This document shows, in pieces, positions 36,846-46,684 of a stretch of DNA of 64,000 bases. Each line of letters begins with the position of its first letter. Within the stretch, counting starts at the first letter, position 1. Origin of the DNA: Hyphomicrobiales bacterium (GTDB lineage Bacteria > Pseudomonadota > Alphaproteobacteria > Rhizobiales > Rhizobiaceae); NCBI GenBank assembly GCA_900474095.1, contig UCOA01000028.1, forward strand, positions 54,583-118,582. The letters are read 5' to 3'. A program made the position numbers and the translations under genes. Below the pieces are notes generated by a model. That model saw only the letters and a list, made by a program, of their open reading frames with translations. It ran no database searches and was not told the DNA's origin.

Positions 36846-38081
36846 ATGACCATGACCACCGACGCACCGGCCCTCCAGGCTTTGTCGAAACCCCAATTCG
36901 TGACGCTGATGGCCATGCTGATGGCGATCAATGCGATTTCGATCGACATCATGTTGCCGGGCCTGCAGGAGATCGGCGCCAGCCTCGGCGTCACCGATGA
37001 GAACACACGCCAATATGTCATTACCGCCTATCTGCTCGGAATGGGCTGCGCGCAGCTGTTCTTCGGCCCGCTTTCCGACCGGTTCGGGCGCAAGCTGCCG
37101 CTTCTCGGCGGCCTCGGCGTCTACGCGCTCTGCGCGCTTGTCATCGTCTTCGTCCCGTCCTTCGCCGGGCTGCTGGCGCTGCGGTTCATGCAGGGCATCG
37201 GTGCCGCCGCGACGCGGGTCATTACTCTTTCGATTGTCCGCGATGTCTATGGCGGGCGGATGATGGCGGAGGTCATGTCGCTGGTCATGATGGTCTTCAT
37301 GATCGTGCCGGTTATTGCGCCAAGCATCGGCCAGCTGATCATGATCTTTGCCGAATGGCACATGATCTTCGTGGTCATCTGCCTGTTTGCTCTGCTGGTC
37401 GCAACGCTGGTTGCGCTGCGACTGCCGGAGACCCTATCGGTCGAGCATCGCCGCCCGTTCACGATCGCGTCCATCGCCGATGCATTCCGCATCGTGCTGA
37501 CCAACCGCATTTCGCTCTGCTATTCGCTGGCTGCGTCCTTCATCTTCGGCGGGCTGTTCGGCTTCATCAATTCCGCGCAGCAGGTTCTGGTCGGCATATA
37601 TGGCCTTGGACATTGGTTCCCGCTGGTCTTTGCAGGCTTTGCCGGTACGATGGCAGTCGCGTCCTTCGCCAATTCGCGTTTTGTCAAACGCTATGGCATG
37701 CGCCGTCTGTCGCATGGCGCGCTCATCGGATTTGTCCTGGCAAGCCTTGCCTGGGCAGCGGCGTCGATCTTCGGTGCGCTTCCTTTCTGGCTTTTCGTCG
37801 TGCTTTATGGGATGGCAATGTTCCAGTTCGGGCTGATCGGCGCAAATTTCAACGCCATGGCCATGGAACCGCTCGGCCACGTCGCCGGAACCGCGTCTTC
37901 CGTGCTCGGCTTCACCCAGACTATCGGCGGCGCAGTCATCGGAGCGTCGATCGGACAGGCATTCGACGGCACAGTCACGCCGCTTGCGATCGGGTTCCTG
38001 TCGGTCTCCGTCATCGGCCTGATCTTCGTTCTCGTCGCCGAAAAAGGCAGGCTTTTCAGCCCGCATAATCCGTCAGTTTAA
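36846..38081 (+). CDS. MFS drug-resistance transporter, Bcr/CflA type (first of tandem pair)
   Basis: A 411-residue 12-helix major facilitator of the DHA1 Bcr/CflA group, which exports drugs such as bicyclomycin or small metabolites by proton antiport. Seen: the N-terminal AINAISIDIMLPGLQEIG with an acidic residue in helix 1 (typical DHA1 D-site) and the motif GPLSDRFGRKLPLLGG between helices 2 and 3, then LRFMQGIGAAATRVI. AGGAATATTCCT precedes the ATG. Another transporter of the same group follows 37 bases later. No regulator is adjacent. Confidence 0.92.
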   Translation: MTMTTDAPALQALSKPQFVTLMAMLMAINAISIDIMLPGLQEIGASLGVTDENTRQYVITAYLLGMGCAQLFFGPLSDRFGRKLPLLGGLGVYALCALVIVFVPSFAGLLALRFMQGIGAAATRVITLSIVRDVYGGRMMAEVMSLVMMVFMIVPVIAPSIGQLIMIFAEWHMIFVVICLFALLVATLVALRLPETLSVEHRRPFTIASIADAFRIVLTNRISLCYSLAASFIFGGLFGFINSAQQVLVGIYGLGHWFPLVFAGFAGTMAVASFANSRFVKRYGMRRLSHGALIGFVLASLAWAAASIFGALPFWLFVVLYGMAMFQFGLIGANFNAMAMEPLGHVAGTASSVLGFTQTIGGAVIGASIGQAFDGTVTPLAIGFLSVSVIGLIFVLVAEKGRLFSPHNPSV

Positions 38082-38118
38082 CGACTGCTGTCTCCTCCCA
38101 AGACATCATAGGTTCTTC

Positions 38119-39405
38119 ATGTCCGCCACCACGACCGCTGAACACATCGAAAATATCGGCTCCTCCCGAATAGGCCTCGGCTTCTTCGAATTCGTCATCA
38201 CCATAGCGCTCATGACCGCGAGCGTGGCGATCGCCATCGACATCATGCTGCCGGCCCTGCCCGCCATCGGCCAGTCGCTCAACGTTGCCAATACCAACGA
38301 CGCGCAGCTGGTCATCGGCATCTTCTTCCTCGGTTTCGGCTGCTCGCAGATCATCTTCGGCAGCCTGTCGGACACGTTCGGACGTCGCGCGATCCTGCTC
38401 GGTGGTCTTGCCTTCTTCACCGTGACGATGTTCGGGGCGGCCGCGACCGAGAGCTTCGAAATGCTGCTCCTCCTGCGGTTCGTGCAGGGCATCGGTGCTG
38501 CAGCGGTTCGCATCACCACCATGGCGATGGTGCGCGACTGTTTCGGCGGCCGCGAAATGGCGCGTGTCATGTCCTATGTAATGATCGTCTTCATGATCGT
38601 GCCGATCGTTGCCCCGTCGCTCGGCCAGGCCGTGATCTATTATGCGAACTGGCACTGGATCTTCATCCTGCTCGGCTGCGTCGGCGCCATCCTTTTTGTC
38701 TGGGCCGGCCTGCGCCTCAAGGAATCGCTGCCGTACGAAGAACGGCTGCCGCTCTCGGTCGCGTCCGTCGTCTCCGGTTTCCGTACGGTGCTCACCAATC
38801 GCATTACCTGCGGCTACATGATCGGACAGACGCTGTTCACCGCCGTCATCTGCGCCTACATCGTCACCGTCCAGCAGATATTCGGCGAAGTCTACGGCCT
38901 CGGCGACTGGCTTCCGATCGCCTTTGCCGGAACGGCGGGAGGCATCGCGGTCGCCAACTTCGCCAATGGCTACTTTGTTCGCAGCTTCGGCATGCGGCGC
39001 ATCTCGCATGCCGCGATGATCCTGTTCACGCTGCTTTCCGGTGCAGGGCTCCTCATGTCGTTCGGCGGAACACCGTCCTTCCTGGTTGCTTATCTGCTGT
39101 TCTCGGTCCTGTTGATGATGTTTGCCGTGATCGGCACAAATTTCACGGCGATCAGCCTCGAACCGATGGGCCATCTGGCAGGCACCGCCACGGCCATCAC
39201 CGGTTTCGTTTCCACCACCGGCGGCGCCCTGATCGGCGGCGCTGTCGGGCAGATGTTCAACGGTACGGTCCAGCCGCTGTTTGCCGGCTTTGCCGTCTTC
39301 GGCGCGGTAACAATCCTGGCTGTGCTCTGGGCAGAAAAGGGCAAGCTCTTTACCCACCCGGGCGACGATCATGCCCTGCATGAGGGCGGCGGCGGACATA
39401 TGTGA
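38119..39405 (+). CDS. MFS drug-resistance transporter, Bcr/CflA type (second of tandem pair)
   Basis: A 428-residue paralogue of the preceding transporter with the same motifs: SVAIAIDIMLPALPAIG in helix 1, GSLSDTFGRRAILLGG between helices 2 and 3 and LRFVQGIGAAAVRIT. It adds a longer N-terminal cytoplasmic part and a C-terminal tail ending EGGGGHM. The pair appears to be an old duplication: the motifs align but much of the sequence differs, so the two probably export different compounds. AGG lies upstream of the start; the genes form one operon. Confidence 0.92.
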   Translation: MSATTTAEHIENIGSSRIGLGFFEFVITIALMTASVAIAIDIMLPALPAIGQSLNVANTNDAQLVIGIFFLGFGCSQIIFGSLSDTFGRRAILLGGLAFFTVTMFGAAATESFEMLLLLRFVQGIGAAAVRITTMAMVRDCFGGREMARVMSYVMIVFMIVPIVAPSLGQAVIYYANWHWIFILLGCVGAILFVWAGLRLKESLPYEERLPLSVASVVSGFRTVLTNRITCGYMIGQTLFTAVICAYIVTVQQIFGEVYGLGDWLPIAFAGTAGGIAVANFANGYFVRSFGMRRISHAAMILFTLLSGAGLLMSFGGTPSFLVAYLLFSVLLMMFAVIGTNFTAISLEPMGHLAGTATAITGFVSTTGGALIGGAVGQMFNGTVQPLFAGFAVFGAVTILAVLWAEKGKLFTHPGDDHALHEGGGGHM

Positions 39406-39419
39406 TGTCGCAGCCATGA

Positions 39420-39455
39420 AAAAGACCCGCTCGAACAACGTCGCGCGGGCCTTTT
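39420..39455. terminator. Terminator between MFS pair and IMPase gene
   Basis: AAAAGACCCGC and GCGGGCCTTTT pair over a 14-base loop with one A-C mismatch; the T-run follows on the plus strand and an AAAA opens the left arm, so it may serve both convergent transcripts. Confidence 0.7.
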
Positions 39456-39476
39456 CATCGTGCATTGTTAACCGCC

Positions 39477-40301
39477 TCAGACGGTAAAGACCTCTCGGCG
39501 AAGAACGTCCCAGCAATCCCTGTCGGACGCCACCAGCAGGCCGCCATTGACGTGATCCGGGCGATAGGGCGAACCATCGAAGCGCGCGACATAAGCGCCC
39601 GCCTCTTCGGCGACCAGCGTTCCGGCAAGGTGATCCCAGGGCATCAGCTTCTGATACATCAGGAAATGGAAATACCCCGCCGCGAAGGCGCGGTATTCGT
39701 GCGCGGCGCAGCGATAGCTGGTGGCGATACGGACCTTTGCCATGTTGCCCATGACGATGCGCCGGTTTTCCGACGAATAAAATCCGGTTGACGCGCAGCC
39801 GACAAGACTTTCCAGTGGCACCGAAGGCGCAACGCCCAACCGCTCCTGCGAACCATCGGCCTTGCACAGCCAGGCGCCTGCACCTCTTTCCGCGATCACC
39901 CAGTCGTTGCCCATCGGGTCGTAGATCACACCGGCAACAGTTTCGCCCTTGGCAACGACCGAGGCCATGACGCCGAACAGCGGCATGCCGGCGGCATAGT
40001 TGAATGTGCCGTCGATCGGATCGACGATCACAGCGAGATCGGCCCCTGCAAGGCGGTCCAGCAACGCCGGATCGGCGGCGACCGACTCTTCCCCGATAAA
40101 CAGCGCATCCGGCGCAACCTCCGCCATGCGCGCCTTGATCAGGCGTTCCGCCGCTTCGTCGGCTTCCGTAACAAGGTCGATGGCCTCCGATTTCATTCGC
40201 ACGTCGCCAGCGCCGAGATTGCGGAACCTTGGCAGGATCTCCTTGACCGCAGCCTCCTGCAGGATATTGGCGATGGCTGCGATATCGATGGCAGACGTCA
40301 T
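39477..40301 (-). CDS. Inositol monophosphatase family protein
   Basis: A 274-residue magnesium-dependent phosphatase of the IMPase/CysQ superfamily. Seen: [11 protein letters not shown], the metal motif [12 protein letters not shown] near residue 94 and the second motif [15 protein letters not shown] near residue 220, so the active site is complete. Substrates could be inositol phosphates, PAP or histidinol phosphate; the sequence does not decide. The start overlaps the ttcA stop by four bases (ATGA), so it is coupled to tRNA thiolation without an obvious reason. Confidence 0.92.
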   Translation of the reverse strand: MTSAIDIAAIANILQEAAVKEILPRFRNLGAGDVRMKSEAIDLVTEADEAAERLIKARMAEVAPDALFIGEESVAADPALLDRLAGADLAVIVDPIDGTFNYAAGMPLFGVMASVVAKGETVAGVIYDPMGNDWVIAERGAGAWLCKADGSQERLGVAPSVPLESLVGCASTGFYSSENRRIVMGNMAKVRIATSYRCAAHEYRAFAAGYFHFLMYQKLMPWDHLAGTLVAEEAGAYVARFDGSPYRPDHVNGGLLVASDRDCWDVLRREVFTV

Positions 40302-41188
40302 GCTTTGGGCTCCGCGAACAGGGATTGAAAATCGAACAGTTTCGGGTCGAGTAGGTGCGACGGATTGACGTGGCCGAGCGCCCTCAGCATCGTGTCCTTG
40401 CGGCCAGGCATACGGCGCTCGATATCGGCCAGCATCGCCTTCATGGCGTTGCGCTCCAGACCATCCTGCGAGCCGCAGAGATCGCAGGGAATGATCGGAA
40501 ACTCCATCGCCATGGCAAATTTTGCAAGATCGTCCTCGGCCGCATAGGCAAGCGGCCTGAGCACCATCAGATCGCCGTCGTCGTTCAGGAGTTTGGCCGG
40601 CATCGAGGCGAGCCTGCCCCCATGGAAGAAGTTCATGAAGAAGGTCTCGAGGATATCCTCGCGGTGATGGCCGAGCACCAGGGCGTCACACCCTTCCTCG
40701 CGGGCGATCCGGTAGAGATTGCCGCGGCGCAGGCGCGAACAGAGCGCGCAATAGGTTCCGCCCGCCGGCACCTTCTCCTTCACGATCGAATAAGTGTCGC
40801 GATATTCGATCCGGTGCTTGACGCCGATCGAGGTCAGGTAATCCGGCAGCACATGCTTGGGAAAATTCGGCTGGCCCTGGTCGAGATTGCAGGCGACCAG
40901 TTCGACCGGCAGCAGGCCGCGCCATTGCAGGTCCATCAAGAGTGCCAGCAAACTGTAGCTGTCCTTGCCGCCGGAAACGCCGATCAACCAGCGCCTCTGG
41001 CCCTTCAGCATACCGAAATCCTCGATCGCCTGGCGCACCTGCCGCAGCAGCCGCTTGCGCAGTTTATTGAATGAAACCGAGGACGGCATTTTGGCGAAGA
41101 TCGGATGCCGCGCATCGTCAATGGCCTTGTCCAGCCCGGATGAAAGGTCTTCGAGGTCGGCGGCCGGCAATGGGGTGGAAATATCCAT
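40298..41188 (-). CDS. ttcA: tRNA 2-thiocytidine biosynthesis protein TtcA
   Basis: Thiolates cytidine 32 of some tRNAs using a [4Fe-4S] cluster and ATP. The 296-residue protein has the PP-loop SGGKDS near residue 72 and two conserved CxxC pairs, CALC and CDLC, as expected for the cluster and catalytic site. The ATG at MDISTPLP was chosen because the domain starts there; an earlier frame 48 codons longer is open but begins with low-complexity arginine-rich sequence. The gene overlaps the IMPase gene by four bases. It depends on the SUF machinery encoded at the left of the window. Confidence 0.94.
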   Translation of the reverse strand: MDISTPLPAADLEDLSSGLDKAIDDARHPIFAKMPSSVSFNKLRKRLLRQVRQAIEDFGMLKGQRRWLIGVSGGKDSYSLLALLMDLQWRGLLPVELVACNLDQGQPNFPKHVLPDYLTSIGVKHRIEYRDTYSIVKEKVPAGGTYCALCSRLRRGNLYRIAREEGCDALVLGHHREDILETFFMNFFHGGRLASMPAKLLNDDGDLMVLRPLAYAAEDDLAKFAMAMEFPIIPCDLCGSQDGLERNAMKAMLADIERRMPGRKDTMLRALGHVNPSHLLDPKLFDFQSLFAEPKA

Positions 41189-41310
41189 GACAAAGTCCCG
41201 GATTGGAAAACGCGCCGAGGCGCGTCGTTGTGAACTGCACTTGCCCGGGTAAGCCGGCAAGATCAAGGAAAATGCACGCGTATCGGTGTGAAACTTCCGT
41301 AGCGCCCTGC

Positions 41311-42255
41311 TCAGGCGCCGAACACGGACCATCCGGTGCGGCTTGCCAGCATTTCAAGCGCAAGGGAGCCAAGCAGCGAGTTGCCGTTTTGGTTGAGGCC
41401 GGGCGACCAGACGGCGACCGAAGCTTTACCCGGGGCTGCCACCAGAATACCGCCGCCGACGCCGCTCTTGCCGGGCAGACCGACACGATAGGCGAAATCG
41501 CCGGAACCGTCGTAATGGCCGCAGGTCAGCATCAGCGCATTGATGCGGCGCGCCCGCTGCTTCGAGACGACGGAATGTTGCGTCAAGGGATTGCTCCCCG
41601 ACGCGGCAAGGAACAGGCCGGCTTTTGCCAGCTGGACGCAGCTCATCGCCAGGGCACATTGATGGAAATAGACGCCAAGCACATGTTCGACCGGATGATC
41701 GAGCTTTCCGAAGGCGCGCATGAAATTGGCGAGCGCGACGTTGCGATAACCGGTCGCGGCCTCCGACCGCGCCACCTCGTGATCGATGAGGATGTCTTCC
41801 TCGTCGGCAAGGTAGCGGACGAAGCGGACGATCTCGCCGATCGCTTCCTTGGGCGTGTGGCCCGCCAAGACCAGATCGGTAATCGCGATCGCGCCGGCGT
41901 TGATGAAGGGATTGCGCGGAATTCCATGCTCGTGCTCAAGCTGGACGATGGAATTGAAAGCGGAGCCGGACGGCTCGCGGCCAACACGCTTCCAGATGTT
42001 TTCGCCGTGTTTGCCGAGTGCAAGCGTCAGCGTGAAGACTTTGGAGATACTCTGGATCGAGAAGGGAACCTCGGCATCGCCAGCCTTGTAGACATGGCCA
42101 TCGACGGTCACGACGGCAATGCCGAAGCGCTTGGGATCGACGCGGGCGAGCTGAGGAATGTAATCGGCAACCTTCCCCTCGCCGAGCCTTGGCGTCAGTT
42201 CGCTGTGGATTTCATCGACAACAGACTGCAGATCCAACGGTTCCATGCCGGGCAT
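41311..42255 (-). CDS. glsA: Glutaminase (GlsA type)
   Basis: Hydrolyses glutamine to glutamate and ammonia. The 314-residue protein has the beta-lactamase-like serine site [13 protein letters not shown] (S-x-x-K), then [25 protein letters not shown] and a GKSGVGGGI block, which together mark the bacterial glutaminase family. GGAGAATGACTG precedes the ATG. It lies between rpsD and ttcA in the same direction with gaps of about 90 and 120 bases, probably its own transcript. Confidence 0.95.
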   Translation of the reverse strand: MPGMEPLDLQSVVDEIHSELTPRLGEGKVADYIPQLARVDPKRFGIAVVTVDGHVYKAGDAEVPFSIQSISKVFTLTLALGKHGENIWKRVGREPSGSAFNSIVQLEHEHGIPRNPFINAGAIAITDLVLAGHTPKEAIGEIVRFVRYLADEEDILIDHEVARSEAATGYRNVALANFMRAFGKLDHPVEHVLGVYFHQCALAMSCVQLAKAGLFLAASGSNPLTQHSVVSKQRARRINALMLTCGHYDGSGDFAYRVGLPGKSGVGGGILVAAPGKASVAVWSPGLNQNGNSLLGSLALEMLASRTGWSVFGA

Positions 42256-42287
42256 CAGTCATTCTCCGCATCAGTGCAGCGCAACAA

Positions 42288-42315
42288 AAAAGCCACCCAT
42301 CTCTGAGTGGCTTTT
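42288..42315 (-). terminator. Terminator after rpsD
   Basis: AAAAGCCAC pairs with GTGGCTTTT around a 10-base loop; on the leftward transcript it is followed by TT and then GTTGC, making a six-base T-run. It stands 31 bases past the rpsD stop, just before glsA. Confidence 0.88.
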
Positions 42316-42346
42316 CCGAATTTCACAAGGCCGAGGCCAGAAGAAA

Positions 42347-42964
42347 TTATCGCGAATAGAATTCGACGACGAGGTTCGGTTCCATGACGACCGGGTACGG
42401 GACGTCGGTCAGGCCCGGAACGCGAGCAAAGGTCGCAACCATCTTGTGGTGGTCGGCTTCGATATAGTCCGGAACGTCGCGCTCGGCGAGCGAAACGGCT
42501 TCAAGAACCGAAACGAGCTGCTTGGACTTTTCGCGGACTTCGATGACGTCGCCGGCCTTGCAGCGGTAGGAACCGATGTTGACGCGAACGCCGTTGACCT
42601 TGACGTGACCATGGTTGACGAACTGGCGGGCAGCAAAGACCGTCGGAACGAACTTGGCGCGGTAGACGATGGCGTCGAGGCGCGATTCGAGCAGGCCGAT
42701 CAGGTTTTCCGAGGTGTCGCCCTTGCGGCGGTTGGCTTCGTCGTAGATCGCGCGGAACTGCTTCTCGCGGATGTCGCCATAGTAGCCCTTGAGCTTCTGC
42801 TTGGCGCGCAGCTGTACGCCGAAGTCGGAAAGCTTGGACTTGCGGCGCTGGCCGTGCTGGCCCGGGCCGTATTCGCGGCGGTTGACCGGCGACTTCGGAC
42901 GGCCCCAGATGTTTTCGCCCATACGGCGGTCAATTTTGTACTTAGACGATTCGCGCTTGCTCAT
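42347..42964 (-). CDS. rpsD: 30S ribosomal protein S4
   Basis: Primary 16S rRNA-binding protein of the small subunit. The 205-residue protein begins [16 protein letters not shown] and carries the alphaproteobacterial insertion [17 protein letters not shown], followed by the S4 RNA-binding domain [31 protein letters not shown]. The start is at AAGGGAAATGCG; an upstream ATG would add 13 residues without support. It is monocistronic between the MarR terminator and its own, the usual rhizobial state where S4 is not in the alpha operon. Confidence 0.98.
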   Translation of the reverse strand: MSKRESSKYKIDRRMGENIWGRPKSPVNRREYGPGQHGQRRKSKLSDFGVQLRAKQKLKGYYGDIREKQFRAIYDEANRRKGDTSENLIGLLESRLDAIVYRAKFVPTVFAARQFVNHGHVKVNGVRVNIGSYRCKAGDVIEVREKSKQLVSVLEAVSLAERDVPDYIEADHHKMVATFARVPGLTDVPYPVVMEPNLVVEFYSR

Positions 42965-43165
42965 CGCATTTCCCTTCAAATGGTTACACCGGTCTGTTGC
43001 CAAACCGGATCAAGGAAACACGCCCTCCTCTGAACCTCGTTTTAGAAGCTCTGACAGGTTTCTCACGATCACGCTGACGGAGAAGCCACGGGACATGTCG
43101 GTTCGCGCATTTGCTGTTCCGCCCTTGTCGGAGAGGACAAGCATATGCGCCACTAAAAAGTAACA

Positions 43166-43183
43166 CCGGGCATTTCGGCCCGG
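43166..43183 (-). terminator. Possible terminator of the MarR gene
   Basis: CCGGGC pairs with GCCCGG over a 6-base loop; leftwards a TGTTACTTTTTAG stretch follows. It lies about 60 bases past the MarR stop and upstream of rpsD. Confidence 0.55.
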
Positions 43184-43246
43184 CGTTGAGGCGGCTTTAG
43201 TGGCTTCATCTGCAATTGTCAAACGAATTTGCGCGTTTGGCGTGGG

Positions 43247-43774
43247 TCAGGCATTTTCGCCGTCGTTCCGCGCCTCCAGCGAGATCAGGAGTTTGCGCAG
43301 CAAGGACGCCAGATTGGCTCGATCCTGGGCACTCAGACCAGCAAGATAAGAGGATTCGCTGGCCATGTCGGTGCGAAACGCGGTCTCGGCCAAGCGCGCA
43401 CCCTCGTCGGTCAAACCGACGACGAAACTGCGTCCATCCTTTGCCGAGCGCTCCCGCACGACAAGGCGCGCCTTCTGCAACCGGTCGAGCCGATGCGTCA
43501 GGCCGCCCGATGAGATCATCAGCGAGGTGTAGAGCACCGTCGGCGTCAGCTTGTAAGGCGCTCCTGAGCGGCGCAATGTCGCAATGACGTCGAACTCGCC
43601 ACGATCGAGACCGAAGGAGGCGAAAGTCTTCTCGATCGACGGCCGCACGAGGTTGGAAAGCCGGTAGGCGCGCCCTAGGATCGTCATCGGTTCGGTGTCG
43701 AGATCCGGCAATTCGTTCGCCCATTGCTGCCGCAACCGGTCCACATGATCCAGGTTTTCACGTTCATTCGCCAC
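43247..43774 (-). CDS. MarR-family transcription regulator
   Basis: A 175-residue winged-helix repressor-type protein. Seen: a long N-terminal helix, then FDVIATLRRSGAPYKLTPTVLYTSLMISSGGLTHRLDRLQKARLVVRERSAKDGRSFVVGLTDEG, i.e. helix-turn-helix and wing of the MarR fold. The start is GTG with GGAGGCGGGCC immediately before. It is divergent from a cupin gene, with two matching palindromes in between, so it most likely represses both genes until a small aromatic or oxidised ligand binds (inference). Confidence 0.92.
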   Translation of the reverse strand: MANERENLDHVDRLRQQWANELPDLDTEPMTILGRAYRLSNLVRPSIEKTFASFGLDRGEFDVIATLRRSGAPYKLTPTVLYTSLMISSGGLTHRLDRLQKARLVVRERSAKDGRSFVVGLTDEGARLAETAFRTDMASESSYLAGLSAQDRANLASLLRKLLISLEARNDGENA

Positions 43775-43795
43775 GGCCCGCCTCCACTTCTCGCA

Positions 43796-43848
43796 ATATA
43801 TCTTGATAGGAAGATAGTTTTCCGATATATCTTCTCGTTAAGATATAT
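43796..43848. promoter_or_regulatory. Two MarR-type operators between the MarR and cupin genes
   Basis: ATATATCTT-N6-AAGATATAT occurs perfectly at 43825-43848 and as a variant (right arm AAGATAGTT) at 43796-43819. Both have 6-base spacers and their centres are 29 bases apart. Tandem sites upstream of a divergent MarR gene are the standard autoregulatory arrangement; binding is inferred. Confidence 0.7.
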
Positions 43849-43884
43849 TCGCTCGACAGTCGGTTCAATCCCATGGAGGCCAGC

Positions 43885-44220
43885 ATGTTTCATGTCATCC
43901 CGCGCGCCGAACAGGACCAGCGCCCGAACCGGACGATTCTCTTCGAGGGCGGGCAATATGGCGCGCCGATCTCGCTGTTTCTGGTAGACAATGCGCCCGG
44001 CGAGGGTCCTGCTCTTCACACGCATCCCTATACGGAAACGTGGATCGTCCGCTCCGGACAGGCGCAGTTCACCGTCGACCGGGAAACGATCGATGCGAAT
44101 CCCGGCGATATCATCGTCGTCAATCCCGAAACGCCGCACCGTTTCGTCAATACGGGCGCAGGCCGGCTGGAGCTGACCTGCATCCACGCGTCGGAGCGCG
44201 TCATCCAGACGTGGGTGTAA
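43885..44220 (+). CDS. Cupin-domain protein
   Basis: A 111-residue single cupin. Seen: the metal motif ALHTHPYTETWIVRSGQAQF (HxH...E) and a second cupin stretch GDIIVVNPETPHRFVNTGAG with a histidine, so a mononuclear metal site is likely. Function is unknown: dioxygenase, isomerase or sugar binder are all possible. GGAGG five bases before the ATG fixes the start at MFHVIP. It is divergent from the MarR regulator and thus likely its target, and converges with the HerA-like gene. Confidence 0.87.
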   Translation: MFHVIPRAEQDQRPNRTILFEGGQYGAPISLFLVDNAPGEGPALHTHPYTETWIVRSGQAQFTVDRETIDANPGDIIVVNPETPHRFVNTGAGRLELTCIHASERVIQTWV

Positions 44221-44239
44221 CCACCCAGGCGACGGAGGA

Positions 44240-45754
44240 TCACTCCGCTGCGCTACGGCTTCGTGCGTCGTCGTAAACGGCATCCGCCGCTCCCGGCGCC
44301 GTCTCCGCCTGCAGATCGGGAAACGCAACGATCCTCTTGCCGGAGAGATCGCTGTGGACGACAATCAACCCCTGCTCCTCGAAATAGCCGAGCAGGCGCC
44401 GCGCGCGGCGGGCCGAATGGGTCCCGTAGGCCCGTGCGATCATCGGATCGGAAGGACAGGGCAGGCCACGGACAGCGGATTGCGCGACGAGCAGAAAGAC
44501 GCCCTGCAGGTCCTCGGTCACCTGCCGCGACAATTCCAGCGCTGAAGCCCAGATTTCGCTTGCTGCCGTTTCTGGATCAACGCCCGAGCGCGCGACTGCC
44601 ATTTTGCGGCGGAAGGCGCTCAGTGACAACGGTGCGCCGGGGACACGGCGGATGCGGCACCGAACCAGGAAATCCTGGAACAGTTCGGCATCGGCGCGGA
44701 AGGCGGCTTCCGGGTTTTCGAGGATTTCGGCAAGCAGGCCGTCGAGCAGCGCTTCGCGTTCCACCGCCGGCATTTCCGGCACAGGCGCCTTCGGTTCTGC
44801 AAGTGTTGCCGGTTCGGGCCGCGGGCGCGACAGTTCCGCCAGAATATCCGTGGCTGGCCGCGGCTGCGCGCTCGGGCGGCGAATGATCGGCCGGATCAGT
44901 TCCTCCGGGTCCGGCGTGAAGATCAGGTCTTCGACATCGGTGACCGCTTCCGGCAGCGGCGTCAGTTTCGGACTGGTGGATCGCGCCGAGGTCTCGACGT
45001 TGCCGATCGTCACCGGCAGCGGACGGCGCGAAAGGGCCGGACCAAGTGCCACGAAAGAGCCGCGCTTCAGATCGCGGAACATTTCGGCCGTGCGCCTGTC
45101 CATGCCGAGAAGATCGGCGGCGCGGGCCATGTCGATATCGAGAAAGGTCCGGCCCATCAGGAAGTTGGAGGCTTCGGCCGCGACGTTCTTGGCAAGCTTT
45201 GCCAGTCGCTGCGTCGCGATCACGCCGGCAAGCCCGCGCTTGCGGCCGCGGCACATCAGGTTGGTCATGGCGCCGAGCGAGATTTTGCGCGCCTCTTCCG
45301 AGACGTCGCCCGCAACGGACGGGGCAAACATCTGCGCCTCGTCGACGACCACCAGAACCGGATACCAGTAATCGCGGTCGGCATCGAACATGGCGTTGAG
45401 GAAGATGCCGGCACTGCGCATCTGCTGCTCGATATCGAGGCCCTCGAGCGAGAGGACGCAGGAAACGCGATGCTGACGGATACGGGTGGCGATGCCGATC
45501 AGTTCAGATTCCGTCCGCTCGCCCTCGATCACGACATGGCCGAACTTGTCGGCAAGCGTGACGAAATCGCCTTCGGGATCGATGATGCATTGCTGCACCC
45601 AGGGCGCCGACTGTTCGAGAAGCCGGCGCAGGAGATGCGATTTCCCGGAGCCTGAATTGCCCTGCACCAGAAGGCGCGTCGCCAGAAGTTCCTCGATATC
45701 GAGCGGAACGGATGCGCCATCTGACGCCGTCCCCATATCGATGCCGACTTTCAT
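44240..45754 (-). CDS. HerA-like P-loop ATPase (DUF87)
   Basis: A 504-residue protein of the HerA/FtsK-related hexameric ATPases, some of which translocate DNA. Seen: Walker A GNSGSGKS at about residue 32, a Walker B VLVVVDEAQMFAP near residue 145, GRKRGLAGVIATQRLAKLAKN with the arginine and sensor-like ATQR, then a C-terminal extension to a winged-helix-like end (ARAYGTHSARRARRLLGYFEEQGLI). GAGGTGGAT precedes the ATG. The nuclease partner NurA of archaea is absent, and I see no neighbour of nuclease type. Function unknown. Confidence 0.8.
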   Translation of the reverse strand: MKVGIDMGTASDGASVPLDIEELLATRLLVQGNSGSGKSHLLRRLLEQSAPWVQQCIIDPEGDFVTLADKFGHVVIEGERTESELIGIATRIRQHRVSCVLSLEGLDIEQQMRSAGIFLNAMFDADRDYWYPVLVVVDEAQMFAPSVAGDVSEEARKISLGAMTNLMCRGRKRGLAGVIATQRLAKLAKNVAAEASNFLMGRTFLDIDMARAADLLGMDRRTAEMFRDLKRGSFVALGPALSRRPLPVTIGNVETSARSTSPKLTPLPEAVTDVEDLIFTPDPEELIRPIIRRPSAQPRPATDILAELSRPRPEPATLAEPKAPVPEMPAVEREALLDGLLAEILENPEAAFRADAELFQDFLVRCRIRRVPGAPLSLSAFRRKMAVARSGVDPETAASEIWASALELSRQVTEDLQGVFLLVAQSAVRGLPCPSDPMIARAYGTHSARRARRLLGYFEEQGLIVVHSDLSGKRIVAFPDLQAETAPGAADAVYDDARSRSAAE

Positions 45755-45880
45755 ATCCACCTCGTTGAAACTGCCATGCCGGATGCGCCGCCACGAACCC
45801 GCAAGCAAAGAGGCTTAGCACCGTTTCGGCCGCTTTGCGCCCCGACTGCGCCGAAACCCACAGTTTATGAAGGACTTCGT

Positions 45881-46684
45881 TTACTCTATGGTAAGCCCGA
45901 ACCCCTGCATCAACCGGCGCGTGGTGAAATCCGGTCGGCCGGATGTGAAGATCGCAGGGTCGATCCCGTTCAGAGGTTCGAAACCATCCGGCAGCGGCAC
46001 CAGCCGGCGCGCCTGCCGTGCGATCGCCTCTGCCGGATCGAGCCAATCCACCGGCCAAGGCGCGAGGCGGCGGAAGACATTGGCCATGAACGGATAGTGG
46101 GTGCACGCAAGCACGACGATATCGGTCTTTCGACCATCCTCGTCGACGAAACACTGTTTTATCTCGGCAAGAACCGCCGCATCGTCGATGGGCTCTCCGC
46201 GGATATAGGCTTCCGCCATCCGCGCCAGATTTTCCGAGCCGACAAGGCGGACATCGCATTGCGAGGCGAAGGACTGGATGAGATCGCGCGTATAGGCGCG
46301 CTTGACCGTCCCGGGCGTCGCCAGCACGGAAACCAGTCCCGAGCGTGTCCGCTCCGCCGCCGGTTTGATTGCCGGTACGGTGCCGACGAAACGCATGTCC
46401 GGAAAGGCGGCGCGCAGATCCGCCCCCACGAGCGTAAAGGCGGTGTTGCAGGCGATAACGCAGATTTCCGGATCATGCTCGGCCAGCAATTGGCCGAACA
46501 GTTTGATGACATGTTCCTTCAGCACCGCCTCCTCCCAGCCGCCATAGGGAAAGCCCGCATCGTCGGCGACATAGATGAAATGTCGCTCCGGCATCAGGAC
46601 ACGCGCCTCACGCAGCACGGTCAGCCCGCCGATGCCGCTGTCGAAGATGAGGATGGGTTTCAATTCAGAGGTCGTCGCCGGCAT
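45881..46684 (-). CDS. murI: Glutamate racemase
   Basis: Makes D-glutamate for peptidoglycan. The 267-residue protein starts [10 protein letters not shown] after the ATG at the end of trmJ. Seen: [22 protein letters not shown], the first catalytic cysteine in ACNTAF and the second in LACTHYPF, the pair of cysteines of the family. It overlaps the trmJ stop by 20 bases, so it is part of the same leftward unit. Confidence 0.96.
   Translation of the reverse strand: MPATTSELKPILIFDSGIGGLTVLREARVLMPERHFIYVADDAGFPYGGWEEAVLKEHVIKLFGQLLAEHDPEICVIACNTAFTLVGADLRAAFPDMRFVGTVPAIKPAAERTRSGLVSVLATPGTVKRAYTRDLIQSFASQCDVRLVGSENLARMAEAYIRGEPIDDAAVLAEIKQCFVDEDGRKTDIVVLACTHYPFMANVFRRLAPWPVDWLDPAEAIARQARRLVPLPDGFEPLNGIDPAIFTSGRPDFTTRRLMQGFGLTIE

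Noticed and set aside
38056..39867. A 603-codon open frame opposite the second MFS gene and the IMPase end
   Set aside because: It is rich in arginine, glycine and acidic repeats typical of antisense shadows in high-G+C genomes, while the forward genes have clear domains.
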